NCBI GenBank assembly: GCA_963975245.1
Contig: CAXBFJ010000012.1
Location: 1-64,000, forward strand
From: Panacagrimonas sp963975245
Lineage (GTDB): Bacteria > Pseudomonadota > Gammaproteobacteria > Nevskiales > Nevskiaceae
Reading direction: 5' to 3'
DNA length: 64,000 bases
Program-made: the position numbers and the translations under genes
The notes under the pieces: model-generated
Databases searched by the model: none
Told to the model about the DNA's origin: nothing
Seen by the model: the letters and a program-made list of their open reading frames with translations, nothing else
In this document: in pieces, positions 17,161 to 26,842 of the stretch
Position numbering within the stretch: position 1 is the first letter of the stretch
How the letters are laid out: every line of letters begins with the position of its first letter

Positions 17161-19575
17161 ATGAAAGAATTACCTTCCAGCTTTAGATTGGCCAAGTGGA
17201 TTATGGATCGTCGAGCGGTCATATCCGTTCTCTTTCTGTTGCTCACAATTGCTATGGGCGCTGGAATACCACGTGTCGAAATACGGACGATCTTCAAGGA
17301 TCTTCTGCCCAAAGATGATCCCTTTGTGCAGGTTTACTACGACCATCCAAATTTCGGAAACCCTCTGACCATGTTCATCATGGTCACGCGAAAGGGTGGG
17401 GATATTTATCAAGAAGACACGCTGCAGAAAGTCTGGGATCTGACACGAGCGGTAGACCTCACACCGGCTGTAGACCATGACCAATTGATTTCGATATCTA
17501 CAGAGAAACTGCGTTACGTGGAGGCTACACCTGAAGGCGTCGATGTGCGCCCACTGATGGGGGATCGTGTGCCCAAAGGCGCAACGGAAGTTGCAGATTT
17601 CAAGCGCCGCGTCGCGCAATCACCCAACGCTCGAACTTTCTATGTGTCGAGAGACGGTTCATCCACGCTAATACAAGCGACTTTTCAGGACTACGTCGAT
17701 TACGGCGTGGCTTTCGATTACGTGACTAACTTATTGGAGCAGGCGGCGGATGATAATCATGATCTCTATCTTGCGGGCCAGCCCACGCTAACCGGTTGGG
17801 TTTACAAGCTGCAGACTCAGACATATAGCATCTTCCTCATTACCTTGTCGGCACTGGTTCTGGCGCTGGTGCTGTATATGCGAAACCTTGCCGGGACGGT
17901 GACCCCTATTGTGTGTAGCGCCGTTGCAGCAATCTGGGGGTTTGGCTTGGTTGGCTGGCTGAAGTCCCCGATTGAGCCGTTGCTGATGATCGTGCCCCTG
18001 CTTCTGGTCGCGCGGTCATTCTCTCATTGCGTTCAGTTCGCCGAACGTTTCTATGAGATTTACTCCCACCTGAAGGACAAGAAAAAATCCGCTGAGATCA
18101 CCATGGGCGTGATGATGGCCCCATCAATTCTTGGCGTGGTCACCGATGCTCTAGGCATTATCTTCATTGCTGTCGCTCCGATTCCTGCCATGGAACGATT
18201 CGCGTTGTTCTGCGGATTCTGGGCATTTTGTATCATCCCGACCGGAGTGTTTCTCATCTCCATCATGTTGTCCTATCTCCCAGCTCCGAAGAACATCGAT
18301 GCGATGATCTCGACGAGCGGCGGCTTTCACGCCGCGCAGAAACGGTTGCTGGATAAGATATCGAAGCTGTCCTTCGGCAAGCCTGCCAAGTGGACGACCT
18401 CAGTGATTGTGATTTTTTCCTTGGCAGCGATTTTTCTGTCTTTTCAGATCAAAATTGGTAATCCGGTAGAAGGCAGCAATCTGTTGTGGAAAGATTCGGA
18501 CTTTAATACCGCTGTCCGGGCGATCAATGACGACTTTCCGGGTATGAATACCCTCGAATTGATCATCGAGTCCAAGAGGCCGCAGGACGCGTCCAATCGA
18601 GTAGCGCTCAGTGCCGAAGCAATGGCAATTCGTACCGAGTTGCAGTCCTTGGTGGAGTTGGATCCGGTATTACCCCCACGTGCCACTCTATCTTTCTCCG
18701 ATTACATGGCGGAAGGCAATCGACTGTTTGCTGGCGGAAACCCATTGTGGCTGCCCGTCGATCAGAATAAGCGTGCCGCCTTCAGTGCAGGTCAGGCCGT
18801 GTTGTTCGGATCTACCCCGCTGAATTTCAGTCACGTGATGGACTTCGAAGCGCAGCACTCGACTGTGTCGCTTTGGTATGCCGATAACAAGCAAGAAACT
18901 GTGGATGCAGCACTTGCCAGCGCTCAGCGTGCAGTTGATATTGTCGGAAAGGACCACGAGTTATTCACGGTCCGAATGGCCTCCGGTTTCATTGCGTTGC
19001 AGCAAGCAATGAACGTCGTGGTGCAGCGTTACCACTGGATCATTCTCGGGCTGCTAAACGCAGCAATCTTTCTGGTGACCTGGTACGCCTATCGTTCACC
19101 CGTGGGTGCGCTTATTGTGCTGATCCCGGTAAACCTTTCCAACTTCGTGCTGACCGCGACCATGCATGTACTGGGCATTGGTCTGGATATCAACTCGGTG
19201 ATGGTCACTGTACTTGGCGTCGGTGTCGGTATCGACTACGGCATTTATTTGTTATCGCGAATCTGCGAGGAATTCAACGCACAGGGCCAAGACTGGGGCG
19301 CTGCGATTACGGCTGCGCTCACCACAACGGGTAAAGCCATCATGTTTACCGCGACCATCATGATCATCGGGATCCTGCCCTGGTATTTTCTGTCTGACCT
19401 CAAGTTTATGGCGGACATGGGGCTGCTCTTGGTGGCAATCATGTTGATCAATATGGTGCTAGCGCTCGTTCTTCTGCCATTACTGGTTTGGCTGATCAAG
19501 CCCGCGTTTGCAGCTCGCGAGGACTTGCTGGTAGGTGAAAGTATTGACCTTGACCGCTTTATGGCGCCTGCGTGA
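17161..19575 (+). CDS. MMPL/RND-superfamily exporter
   Basis: The 804-residue inner-membrane protein has an RND-like layout: one N-terminal helix (about 17-37), a large periplasmic loop, a helix cluster in the middle (about 220-420), a second loop, and a final helix cluster (about 620-785) with GVGVGIDYGIYLLSR. That motif is typical of the proton-relay helix in MMPL and HpnN-like proteins. Proton-driven transport of a hydrophobic substrate, or of membrane damage products, is expected. With the DUF1329, Ycf48-like and DUF1302 genes it completes a trans-envelope set. It has no adjacent membrane-fusion or TolC-type gene. Confidence 0.8.
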   Translation: MKELPSSFRLAKWIMDRRAVISVLFLLLTIAMGAGIPRVEIRTIFKDLLPKDDPFVQVYYDHPNFGNPLTMFIMVTRKGGDIYQEDTLQKVWDLTRAVDLTPAVDHDQLISISTEKLRYVEATPEGVDVRPLMGDRVPKGATEVADFKRRVAQSPNARTFYVSRDGSSTLIQATFQDYVDYGVAFDYVTNLLEQAADDNHDLYLAGQPTLTGWVYKLQTQTYSIFLITLSALVLALVLYMRNLAGTVTPIVCSAVAAIWGFGLVGWLKSPIEPLLMIVPLLLVARSFSHCVQFAERFYEIYSHLKDKKKSAEITMGVMMAPSILGVVTDALGIIFIAVAPIPAMERFALFCGFWAFCIIPTGVFLISIMLSYLPAPKNIDAMISTSGGFHAAQKRLLDKISKLSFGKPAKWTTSVIVIFSLAAIFLSFQIKIGNPVEGSNLLWKDSDFNTAVRAINDDFPGMNTLELIIESKRPQDASNRVALSAEAMAIRTELQSLVELDPVLPPRATLSFSDYMAEGNRLFAGGNPLWLPVDQNKRAAFSAGQAVLFGSTPLNFSHVMDFEAQHSTVSLWYADNKQETVDAALASAQRAVDIVGKDHELFTVRMASGFIALQQAMNVVVQRYHWIILGLLNAAIFLVTWYAYRSPVGALIVLIPVNLSNFVLTATMHVLGIGLDINSVMVTVLGVGVGIDYGIYLLSRICEEFNAQGQDWGAAITAALTTTGKAIMFTATIMIIGILPWYFLSDLKFMADMGLLLVAIMLINMVLALVLLPLLVWLIKPAFAAREDLLVGESIDLDRFMAPA

Positions 19576-19731
19576 GCCGGGAAAATGAATGGGCAGGATC
19601 TCTGCTTTAAGCTTGTTGCCTCTTGAGGTGACATGAGTGCGCTGATGAGCCATTTTTTTGGGATAGTCTGTTGTTCAAGTGAGTGAGAGCGGCGCCTCGT
19701 TCTTGCAACGGCGCTGAAGCGGAGAAACCGG

Positions 19732-20895
19732 ATGAAGAAGCAGACTGCTGAATGGTTTCCGGAGATTCGCGGCCCACTGCGTCAACTGCTTTCTGGCTTT
19801 GCGGACGACTATTTCCGCAAGGTTGCGCAGGAAGGCATCTATCCCGAAGACTTTGTCAAAGCACTGACTGAGGCGGGTTGGCTGTCAGTGATGATTCCGG
19901 AGGAATATGGTGGCTCCGGGCTGGGCCTGGCAGAAGCGTCGGTAGTCATGGAAGAGATCAATCGGTGCGGCGGCAACGCGGGTGCCTGTCACGGTCAGAT
20001 GTACAACATGAGTACCCTGCTGCGACATGGTTCGTCGATGCAAAAACAGCGGTACATGCCCAGAATCGCGAGCGGTGAATGGCGCTTGCAATCCATGGCC
20101 GTTACCGAACCCACTACGGGTACAGACACCACGAAAATCAAAACGCATGCCGTAAAAAAAGGCGATCGCTATATCGTCAATGGACAGAAGGTGTGGATCT
20201 CACGCCTGCAGCATTCCGAGTTGATGATCTTACTGGCACGGACGACGCCATTGGAGCAAGTCATGCGCAAGTCGGATGGCATGTCGATTTTCATGGTGCA
20301 TCTTGATCAGGCGCTGGGCAAAGGCATGGAGATGCGCCGCATAGAAAATATGGTCAATCATGAGACCAATCAGGTTTTTTTTGACAATCTGGAAATTCCG
20401 GAAGAGAACCTGATTGGACAGGAAGGCAAGGGATTCAAATACATCCTCGATGGCCTCAATGCCGAACGCACGCTGATCGCAGCCGAGTGTATCGGTGATG
20501 GCTATTGGTTTGTCGACCGCGCTACCCGCTATGCGAACGATCGCGTCGTCTTCGACCGGCCCATCGGCATGAATCAGGGTGTGCAGTTTCCGATTGCCGA
20601 GTCCTACATCGAAGTCGAAGCAGCCAATCTCATGCGCTGGCGCGCCTGCGAATTATTCGACTCTCATCAACCCTGTGGTGCCGAAGCCAACATGGCAAAG
20701 TATCTGGCGGCCAAGGCCTCGTTTGAGGCAGCCAATGTCTGTTTGCAGACGCATGGTGGCTTTGGTTTTGCCTCGGAATACCACATCGAACGCAAGTTCC
20801 GCGAAACTCGCCTGTATCAGGTGGCGCCTATCTCGACAAACCTGATTTTCTCTTATGTTGCAGAGCATGTGCTGGGCCTGCCCAGGTCGTTTTGA
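19732..20895 (+). CDS. Acyl-CoA dehydrogenase family protein
   Basis: The 387-residue flavoprotein has the three-domain acyl-CoA dehydrogenase fold: MIPEEYGGSGLGL near the N-terminus, AVTEPTTGTDTTK in the beta domain, and QTHGGFGFASEYHIERKFRE in the C-terminal domain. The place where most family members carry the catalytic Glu (YEGT) reads YQVAPIST. The base must therefore sit elsewhere or the reaction differs from simple alpha,beta-desaturation. A CoA-transferase is not adjacent. It is co-directional with the transporter genes that follow. Confidence 0.8.
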   Translation: MKKQTAEWFPEIRGPLRQLLSGFADDYFRKVAQEGIYPEDFVKALTEAGWLSVMIPEEYGGSGLGLAEASVVMEEINRCGGNAGACHGQMYNMSTLLRHGSSMQKQRYMPRIASGEWRLQSMAVTEPTTGTDTTKIKTHAVKKGDRYIVNGQKVWISRLQHSELMILLARTTPLEQVMRKSDGMSIFMVHLDQALGKGMEMRRIENMVNHETNQVFFDNLEIPEENLIGQEGKGFKYILDGLNAERTLIAAECIGDGYWFVDRATRYANDRVVFDRPIGMNQGVQFPIAESYIEVEAANLMRWRACELFDSHQPCGAEANMAKYLAAKASFEAANVCLQTHGGFGFASEYHIERKFRETRLYQVAPISTNLIFSYVAEHVLGLPRSF

Positions 20896-20934
20896 TGCTG
20901 CCACTACACTTCTCACTACGGTCTGCACAAGCAA

Positions 20935-21813
20935 TTGGAAATTTACATCTGGCTGACCCTCGGCGCTGCAATCCTGCACGCACTGAGCTTTACGCTGGCC
21001 AAGCGACTCTGGCTGCACACGGGCGATCCAGTGGAGATTGTGGCCTTCAGTCAGATCGCTTGTGCGGTGCTGGCCTTGCCAGTGTTGTTCTGGATTCGTT
21101 TAGAGCCGCTGTGGCAGCAGGCGCCGACGATTTCAGCAGTCTGTGCGGGCATCGTGATCGCACAGTTTGCATTCACCCAAGCCATGCGCACCGGCGATGC
21201 CTCTTTTGTAGTGGCTGCCATGGGCCTGAAGCTGCTCGTGGTCGCGGTGCTATCAGCATGGTGGCTGGACGAAATCTATCACCCCCTGGTTTATTTCGGC
21301 GGACTGGGCGCGCTGGCAAGCTTGTTTCTGCTGTCAGATGGCAGACCCCCGAAGTCTATGCGCGCAGTATTCTGGGTGCTTGTGACCTGCACCCTGTTTG
21401 CTGGAATCGACGTGATGATCGTCCATCTGCTGCGCCACGGATTATCAGTATCCGCGCTAGTGGTGTCCGTGCTGGTCGGGCCAAGCGCAATTTTGCTCCC
21501 ATTGCTTTTACTACGTGTTTCTCGGCATTGGTCGGTCGATTTGCCGTTTGGTCGCGACCTATCGCTTTACGCTCTGACTCAGGTGGCCGGGTTGGTACTG
21601 CTGATGCTGGCCTTCGCTCTGTCCGGCAAAGCGACCATCGTCAACATCGTGCAAACCTCACGCGCACTGTGGGTTTTGCCCGTGGTTTATGTGCTCAGCG
21701 CCTGGGGATTGACGGGTCTGGAGAAGCTGACGTCGCAGCAATATCGCTGGCGTCTGGCTGGAGGCGCGCTCATGGTCTTGTCCTTGTCAGCCGTGATTAT
21801 TGCTAAGCCATAA
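20935..21813 (+). CDS. DMT/EamA-family transporter
   Basis: The 292-residue protein has about ten hydrophobic helices, the duplicated-EamA arrangement of the drug/metabolite transporter superfamily. The start is a TTG at 20935, about 40 bp after the acyl-CoA dehydrogenase stop; a competing frame over the same stretch has no sensible composition. Substrate and direction of transport are unknown; neighbouring catabolic genes suggest export or import of an organic acid. Confidence 0.7.
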   Translation: MEIYIWLTLGAAILHALSFTLAKRLWLHTGDPVEIVAFSQIACAVLALPVLFWIRLEPLWQQAPTISAVCAGIVIAQFAFTQAMRTGDASFVVAAMGLKLLVVAVLSAWWLDEIYHPLVYFGGLGALASLFLLSDGRPPKSMRAVFWVLVTCTLFAGIDVMIVHLLRHGLSVSALVVSVLVGPSAILLPLLLLRVSRHWSVDLPFGRDLSLYALTQVAGLVLLMLAFALSGKATIVNIVQTSRALWVLPVVYVLSAWGLTGLEKLTSQQYRWRLAGGALMVLSLSAVIIAKP

Positions 21814-21837
21814 AAAAATAAATTAGGGGGGAGTTAT

Positions 21838-23196
21838 ATGAGCACGATAGATGTGACCGCGGTGATCGATCGACGCCGGCTAAGCGGGCTGCAGCTTCTG
21901 GTGCTGATCCTTGCGGGCTGTACCATCGTCCTCGACGGTATCGATATTCAGGCGATCGCCTTTGCGGCACCGGCGATTGCGAGCGAGTTCAGCCTGGATC
22001 GAGCGAGTCTGGGACCGGTGTTCTCCATCGGCCTGGTGGGGATGGCCCTCGGCTCGCTTGTTATGGGTCCGGTGGCAGATCGATACGGGCGTCGAGTTGC
22101 GGTCTTGCTGAGCGTCACGACCTTCGGCGCGTTTACCTTTCTGACCGGATTTGCCAGCAGCCTCAACGAAGTACTGGCCTTTCGCTTTTTTACCGGCCTT
22201 GGCCTGGGCGGTACCCTGCCGAGTCTGGTGGTGCTGGTGGGCGAGTACGCACCGAGAAGGATGCGTGCGCTGTGTGCCGGCGCGGTCCTCGCAGGCGTTC
22301 CTGCCGGAGGGCTGATTGGCGGCTTGCTCGCCACATGGGCTATTCCAAACTTTGGCTGGCCTTCGATTTTTTACATCGGAGGCGGTCTGCCTTTGCTGAT
22401 GCTGCCCATTCTCTGGTTCAAGCTTCCAGAGTCGATCAGCTTCATGGTCCGGCGCGGCGCATCCGACTCGGTCAAGGTGCGTGACATCATGAAGAAAATA
22501 GATCCGGACGGTGCTTACGGCCCTGACGTGGAATTCGCACAGACGGCTGGCGAGGCTGCTGCATCCAGGTCCGTGCCTTTCGGCAAGTTGTTCCGGGACG
22601 GAATGGCGCGCAACACGCTCCTGCTGTGGACCGCTTTTTTTACTAATTTAATGGCGATCTATTTTCTCTTTTCCTGGATTCCGACGCTGCTGGTGGGCAC
22701 GGGCTACACCATTGCCGAGGCAACGACGGCCTCGATTATTTTTAATTTTGGCGGTCTGTTTGGCCTGTTTGGCATGGGGTGGATCGTTAACCGCCTCGAG
22801 GGCGCCACTAAATTAGTGATCGCGCTTGCCTTGCTGATCGGCGCCATCCACGTCGCTCTGGTCGGTGCTCTGGCGACCCATTTAAGCTTGCTGCTTGTGG
22901 CTGTTTTTATCGCTGGTGTTTGCATCCTTGGCACTCAGGGCCAGTTATTCAATTTGGGTACGACCCTGTATCCCGTCGACGTTCGGGCCACCGGCATCGG
23001 TTGGGCCGCGGCATTTGGACGGGTCGGATCGGTGATTGGCCCGCTGCTGGGCGGCGTGCTGATTCTGCTGGAGCTGGGAATGCCGGCTTATTTCGGCTTC
23101 TTCGGCAGCCTCTTGCTGATCGGGGGCATCGCCATTCTGATGATGCGACTCAAAAGCCCCAAGAGCGAAACCGCAACAGAGGAGCTGCCTGCGTAG
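21838..23196 (+). CDS. MFS transporter, aromatic acid:H+ symporter (AAHS) type
   Basis: The 452-residue, twelve-helix permease carries the AAHS signature in helix 1 (LDGIDIQAIAFAAPAI) and the loop 2-3 motif GPVADRYGRRVAVLLS, as in PcaK, BenK and MhpT. It should import a benzoate- or hydroxybenzoate-like acid with protons. A good ribosome site (GGGGGGAG) precedes the ATG. It lies within a transporter-rich stretch, not in the catabolic operons. Confidence 0.82.
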   Translation: MSTIDVTAVIDRRRLSGLQLLVLILAGCTIVLDGIDIQAIAFAAPAIASEFSLDRASLGPVFSIGLVGMALGSLVMGPVADRYGRRVAVLLSVTTFGAFTFLTGFASSLNEVLAFRFFTGLGLGGTLPSLVVLVGEYAPRRMRALCAGAVLAGVPAGGLIGGLLATWAIPNFGWPSIFYIGGGLPLLMLPILWFKLPESISFMVRRGASDSVKVRDIMKKIDPDGAYGPDVEFAQTAGEAAASRSVPFGKLFRDGMARNTLLLWTAFFTNLMAIYFLFSWIPTLLVGTGYTIAEATTASIIFNFGGLFGLFGMGWIVNRLEGATKLVIALALLIGAIHVALVGALATHLSLLLVAVFIAGVCILGTQGQLFNLGTTLYPVDVRATGIGWAAAFGRVGSVIGPLLGGVLILLELGMPAYFGFFGSLLLIGGIAILMMRLKSPKSETATEELPA

Positions 23197-23280
23197 ATGC
23201 CGACATGAGAAGACGACGCTCCCTCGCAAATTGCAGCGCGCCTGCCAACAAGAATTGGGCTTATGGCCCGGGAAGTTGCC

Positions 23281-23610
23281 ATGGAAAATAATCACGACCA
23301 ACCCAGTCTGTATGTTTACTATCGGATTGCCGGATCAGACGCGATGGCAGCCCGAACTGCTGCATCAAAGATGCTGGACCTGATCGAGGCGCAGGGCCGC
23401 TCTGCCCCGCGACTGATGCTGCGCCCGGAGCCGGATGCCGAGGGCAGGCAGACCTGGATGGAGGTCTACGAGGCCTGGGACTCGTCCTCGCCTGCCATCG
23501 TCGATCGAGCACTGGCTGAATCTGGTCTTGCTGCCCTGATCGAAGGAGATCGGCACCTGGAGTTATTCATCGATTTGCCAAACGACAGAGAAAGAGGAGA
23601 CGCAACATGA
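23281..23610 (+). CDS. DUF4936-like small protein
   Basis: The 109-residue protein starts LYVYYRI shortly after its N-terminus and contains WMEVYEAW, a pattern I associate with DUF4936, a ferredoxin-like-fold family of unknown function. An upstream in-frame ATG at 23263 would add six residues. Its stop overlaps the ATG of the following DUF1330 gene (ATGA at 23607-23610), so the two are co-translated. No substrate can be assigned. Confidence 0.6.
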   Translation: MENNHDQPSLYVYYRIAGSDAMAARTAASKMLDLIEAQGRSAPRLMLRPEPDAEGRQTWMEVYEAWDSSSPAIVDRALAESGLAALIEGDRHLELFIDLPNDRERGDAT

Positions 23611-23900
23611 GTGGATTCGTCATTGTGGAAGTGGTCGAGGTCAGCAATCCGGCAGGCATGCAGGAATATGCTGAGCGCGCGCGAGCGACGGTAGAGCAGT
23701 TCAGCGGCCGCTATCGGATATTGCGCGGCAAGACAGACGTGGCGGAGGGCAGTTGGTCTCCCGGTCCATTGGTCATGCTCGAGTTCCCGAGCATGGAGAA
23801 AGCCAAAGCCTGGTACGACTCGCCCGAATATCGCCCGCTGATCGCCCTGCGTCAGGCGGCATCAAAGATGAATTTCATCTTCGTCGAAGGCCTGGACTGA
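23607..23900 (+). CDS. DUF1330 protein
   Basis: The 97-residue protein shows the DUF1330 pattern: a FVIVEVVEV first strand, a central GRYRILRGK, MLEFPSMEKAKAWYDSPEYRPL and a final strand. This is a dimeric ferredoxin-like (dabb-type) fold found near many catabolic operons; function unknown. It is coupled to the DUF4936-like gene by a 4-bp overlap and converges on the AEC transporter gene at 23940. Confidence 0.78.
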   Translation: MSGFVIVEVVEVSNPAGMQEYAERARATVEQFSGRYRILRGKTDVAEGSWSPGPLVMLEFPSMEKAKAWYDSPEYRPLIALRQAASKMNFIFVEGLD

Positions 23901-23939
23901 ACTTGTTTTGAACATGCCATCCGCTTCTCGGGATATTCC

Positions 23940-24899
23940 TCATAACAGTATCCACAGCGTCAATGGCAGCACTGCAAAGTACAGCAGCGTGGTGGCGACC
24001 ATGACCGAGGCGAGCAATTCTGTATCCAGTCCGAATCGCTCGGACAGCATAATCGTTGCCATCATGCTCGGCATGCCCGCCAGCAGCACGATGGATACGG
24101 TCATCTCGTTGTGACCCAGAATGGGCAGGCACAAGGCTGCTACCAGCGTAGGCATGAGCAGCAGTTTGAGCGCGGCAGCGGTGGCGAGCAGGCTCGGCCG
24201 TCGTCGCAGGGCAGCGGGGGACAGCGACATGCCGATGGTCAGCAGCATGGCCGGAATCGTGGCCTGACCCAGCAATTCAGCGGTGCGGTCGATGGCAACT
24301 GGGTTGGGCAACTCCAGCAGGTTGACGGCAAAACCCGCACAGAAAGCCCACACCGGCGGCAGGCGGACGAAAGTTCGAAAGAAAACCATCGGGTGGAAAT
24401 GGCCGTCTCCCTTGTCTCCCCAGGCGCTTGCAAGCCCCGCGCCCAGGCTCCAGAACAGGACCGAAATGCCCAGGATATCGGCATAAATCGCGAAGCGAGC
24501 CGCACCGCTGCCGTACAGGGGCTGAAGAATCGTCAGGCCGATGGACAAGATATTGCCGAAGGCGCAGGCGAGGATCAGCGCGCCGAGCTGGCGTCGGCCC
24601 AATCCCGGAAACAGGCCGCTGCGCGCGAACACCAGCCAGGCCATCCCTGCCGAGGCCAGCAGTCCAATCCAGGTGTACATGGGCACCCAATAGAAGTCGG
24701 GTCCGAAGCGAACGTGGCTCACAACGTGGTAAGCGAGTCCGGGATAAAACGCGTACATCACCAGCATATTGATGGCGCGGCGCGCCTGCAGCGCGTCAAG
24801 ACCGCCGGGGGAGGTGCGCCGCCAGATGTAGCCGAGCACGATGAGCAGGGCAATCGGAGCCAGGCCCTGACCCAGGCTCAGCAGTAATTGTTCGGACAT
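23940..24899 (-). CDS. AEC-family (auxin efflux carrier-like) transporter
   Basis: The 319-residue membrane protein has about ten helices in the AEC arrangement, with the paired broken helices typical of the family (for example ALILACAFGNILSIGLT and a C-terminal AGMPSMMATIMLSERFGLD). Bacterial AEC members such as MdcF carry organic acids. It is divergent from the DMT transporter at 24968 across 68 bp, and a second AEC protein lies at 25885. Confidence 0.75.
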   Translation of the reverse strand: MSEQLLLSLGQGLAPIALLIVLGYIWRRTSPGGLDALQARRAINMLVMYAFYPGLAYHVVSHVRFGPDFYWVPMYTWIGLLASAGMAWLVFARSGLFPGLGRRQLGALILACAFGNILSIGLTILQPLYGSGAARFAIYADILGISVLFWSLGAGLASAWGDKGDGHFHPMVFFRTFVRLPPVWAFCAGFAVNLLELPNPVAIDRTAELLGQATIPAMLLTIGMSLSPAALRRRPSLLATAAALKLLLMPTLVAALCLPILGHNEMTVSIVLLAGMPSMMATIMLSERFGLDTELLASVMVATTLLYFAVLPLTLWILL

Positions 24900-24967
24900 G
24901 GTCTGCGAAATTCAGTAAAGGGTATGGAGATGTTTATGACTGTCAGTCGCACTACTCAAGGATATAG

Positions 24968-25930
24968 ATGAATCTGTCACCACAAGCACGCGCTTTTTTA
25001 TGGGTCAATCTGTCCTGTCTGTGTTGGGCCGGCAATCTGGCCGTCGGCCGGCTCTTGCGCGACGCGATCGGACCAGGGATGCTGGTTTGTCTGCGCACGC
25101 TGATCGCCGCCATTCTGCTCGCGGCTCTGGCGCGCTTCGTTGTCCGCAATAAGAAAAAGTCGGTCCCCGGCACCGGCGCGCCGAGACCATGGGGCTTGCT
25201 CTTGCTGATGGCAGGCACTGGAATCGTCGGCTATCAAGGGCTGTTGTATCAGGGCCTGCACACCACCGGCGCGTTCAACGCGGCACTGATTAATGCCTGT
25301 GCCCCGCTGGTGACGGCGCTGATGGCCTGGGCAGTTCATGGTTCGCGCCTGCCGGTATCTGCCTATGCCGGCATTCTGCTGTCGATGATTGGCGTCGGCG
25401 TCATTCTCTCTGGTGGCGATTGGGCCCGCTTGCTCGCCGTACGCTTTGTAGGCGGGGATTTGCTGATTCTCATTGCAGTGCTGCTGTGGGCGGTCTATGC
25501 CCTGGCCGGGCGCAAGGTGATGCAGCAGAATTCCGTGATCAGCACCACGGCGCTGGCCACCGGCCTGGCACTGCCGCTTTCGCTTCCCTGGGCTTTGCTC
25601 GAACATTCCCGCGAAAGCGTGGAATGGACCGTCGGCCTGGCTAGTGGGCTGGTCTACGTGGCGGTATTTGCGTCTGTTGTTGCCATGCTGGCCTGGAACC
25701 GTGCGGTCAATCTGGCCGGACCAGCACATGCTGCGGCGGCAATGAATATGATGCCCTTGTATGCGCTTGCCTCGTCGGTCTATCTCTTGCACGAGTCCTT
25801 CGAGCTTTATCAGGGACTCGGCGGCGCCATGGTCATCGCCGGCTGCCTGTGGGCCACACTGGCTCCGGTTCGCACAGCACCAGTTCAAAGCGGCAGCATG
25901 GAAATCAGCAAGGGCAGCACCAGCAAATAG
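24968..25930 (+). CDS. DMT/EamA-family transporter
   Basis: The 320-residue protein has ten predicted helices in two EamA repeats (NLSCLCWAGNLAVGRLLRD at the start; LVYVAVFASVVAMLAWNRAV in the second half). It is divergent from one AEC gene, and its 3' end overlaps the end of the other AEC gene by 46 bp on the opposite strand. Substrate unknown. Confidence 0.75.
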   Translation: MNLSPQARAFLWVNLSCLCWAGNLAVGRLLRDAIGPGMLVCLRTLIAAILLAALARFVVRNKKKSVPGTGAPRPWGLLLLMAGTGIVGYQGLLYQGLHTTGAFNAALINACAPLVTALMAWAVHGSRLPVSAYAGILLSMIGVGVILSGGDWARLLAVRFVGGDLLILIAVLLWAVYALAGRKVMQQNSVISTTALATGLALPLSLPWALLEHSRESVEWTVGLASGLVYVAVFASVVAMLAWNRAVNLAGPAHAAAAMNMMPLYALASSVYLLHESFELYQGLGGAMVIAGCLWATLAPVRTAPVQSGSMEISKGSTSK

Positions 25931-26808
25931 ACCAGCACGCCGCCGCTCATGGTCAGCGCAAAAGCTGAAGTATCCAGACCAAAACGGTCACAGAAGAGGA
26001 TGCCCATCATGATTGGCGGTGCTGCACAGACCCAGATGAATGCACGATGCTCCTCGGCCGGAAGGCCGACCAAGAGACCGAACAAAACCCCGAGGAGCAG
26101 TCCGCCCAGCAGGCGGATGAGTATCGGAATCACCATCCAGCGCCAGGCCGCATGAGGCCGGAAATCCAGCGCCAGACCCAGCGTCAACAACATCAGGGGC
26201 AGCGCTGCCTGCGATAGACCCTCCAGCGTTTCCATGATCACGGGGGGGGGCTGCAGGTCCAGGGCGTTGAGTGTCAGTGCCAGCGTGACCGCCCAGATCG
26301 GGGGCAGGCTCAGGATCTGCCGGAACGGGCTGGTCGAAGACGCGCCTTCACGTCCGAAGCGGATCGCTATGTAGACCCCCAGCGTCCACGACACGGGAAT
26401 CGTGGCCAACAGATCAAAGCCAAGGGCAACCTCATCCTGGCGCCCGGCGTAGAGCTGGTGCACCAGAGGCAGCGCGGCGCCAAGCCCATTACCAAAAATG
26501 GCGGCGAGTATCAGTGCGCCACGGGTGGCACGCGACAGGCTTGAATAGCGGGCCAGCAAAACATGCAGACCCCAGGCCAGCAGACCGCTGAAGCCGATGG
26601 TGATCCAGCCACCACTGACCACCGCCAGAAGCTGGCGGTCCAGCGGCGCCTGCACCATGACATGAAAGACCAGTGCAGGCACCAGCAGGTAGAGCATCAG
26701 CGCATTGAGATGGCGGCGCAGATCCCCCGCGCTGACACCCCCCGGGGAAAACCGTTGCCATGCCAGGCCCGCGCCGATGACCCCCAGCAAAGGGAAAAGG
26801 ACGCTCAT
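25885..26808 (-). CDS. AEC-family transporter
   Basis: The 307-residue paralogue of the protein at 23940 shares layout and C-terminal motif (APPIMMGILFCDRFGLDTS). About ten helices are visible. Its 3' end overlaps convergently with the DMT gene by 46 bp. Two AEC carriers flanking a DMT carrier suggest an organic-acid transport cassette; the substrates are unknown. Confidence 0.73.
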   Translation of the reverse strand: MSVLFPLLGVIGAGLAWQRFSPGGVSAGDLRRHLNALMLYLLVPALVFHVMVQAPLDRQLLAVVSGGWITIGFSGLLAWGLHVLLARYSSLSRATRGALILAAIFGNGLGAALPLVHQLYAGRQDEVALGFDLLATIPVSWTLGVYIAIRFGREGASSTSPFRQILSLPPIWAVTLALTLNALDLQPPPVIMETLEGLSQAALPLMLLTLGLALDFRPHAAWRWMVIPILIRLLGGLLLGVLFGLLVGLPAEEHRAFIWVCAAPPIMMGILFCDRFGLDTSAFALTMSGGVLVYLLVLPLLISMLPL

Positions 26809-26842
26809 CTAAAATGACTTGCCCGTTCGGGCCAGCGCGGTA

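Noticed and set aside
19591..19606. GGGCAGG-N4-CTGCT upstream of the acyl-CoA dehydrogenase
   Set aside because: Spacing is right but the match is partial, no enhancer-like repeat is nearby and the gene is not part of an aromatic operon; chance is likely.
20892..21806. Long plus-strand frame overlapping the DMT transporter
   Set aside because: Its Arg/Cys-rich translation has no family pattern; the TTG-started frame at 20935 gives a ten-helix transporter.
24111..24887. 258-codon plus-strand frame opposite the AEC transporter
   Set aside because: Gln/Arg-rich shadow of a membrane-protein gene; the minus frame has clear transmembrane segments.
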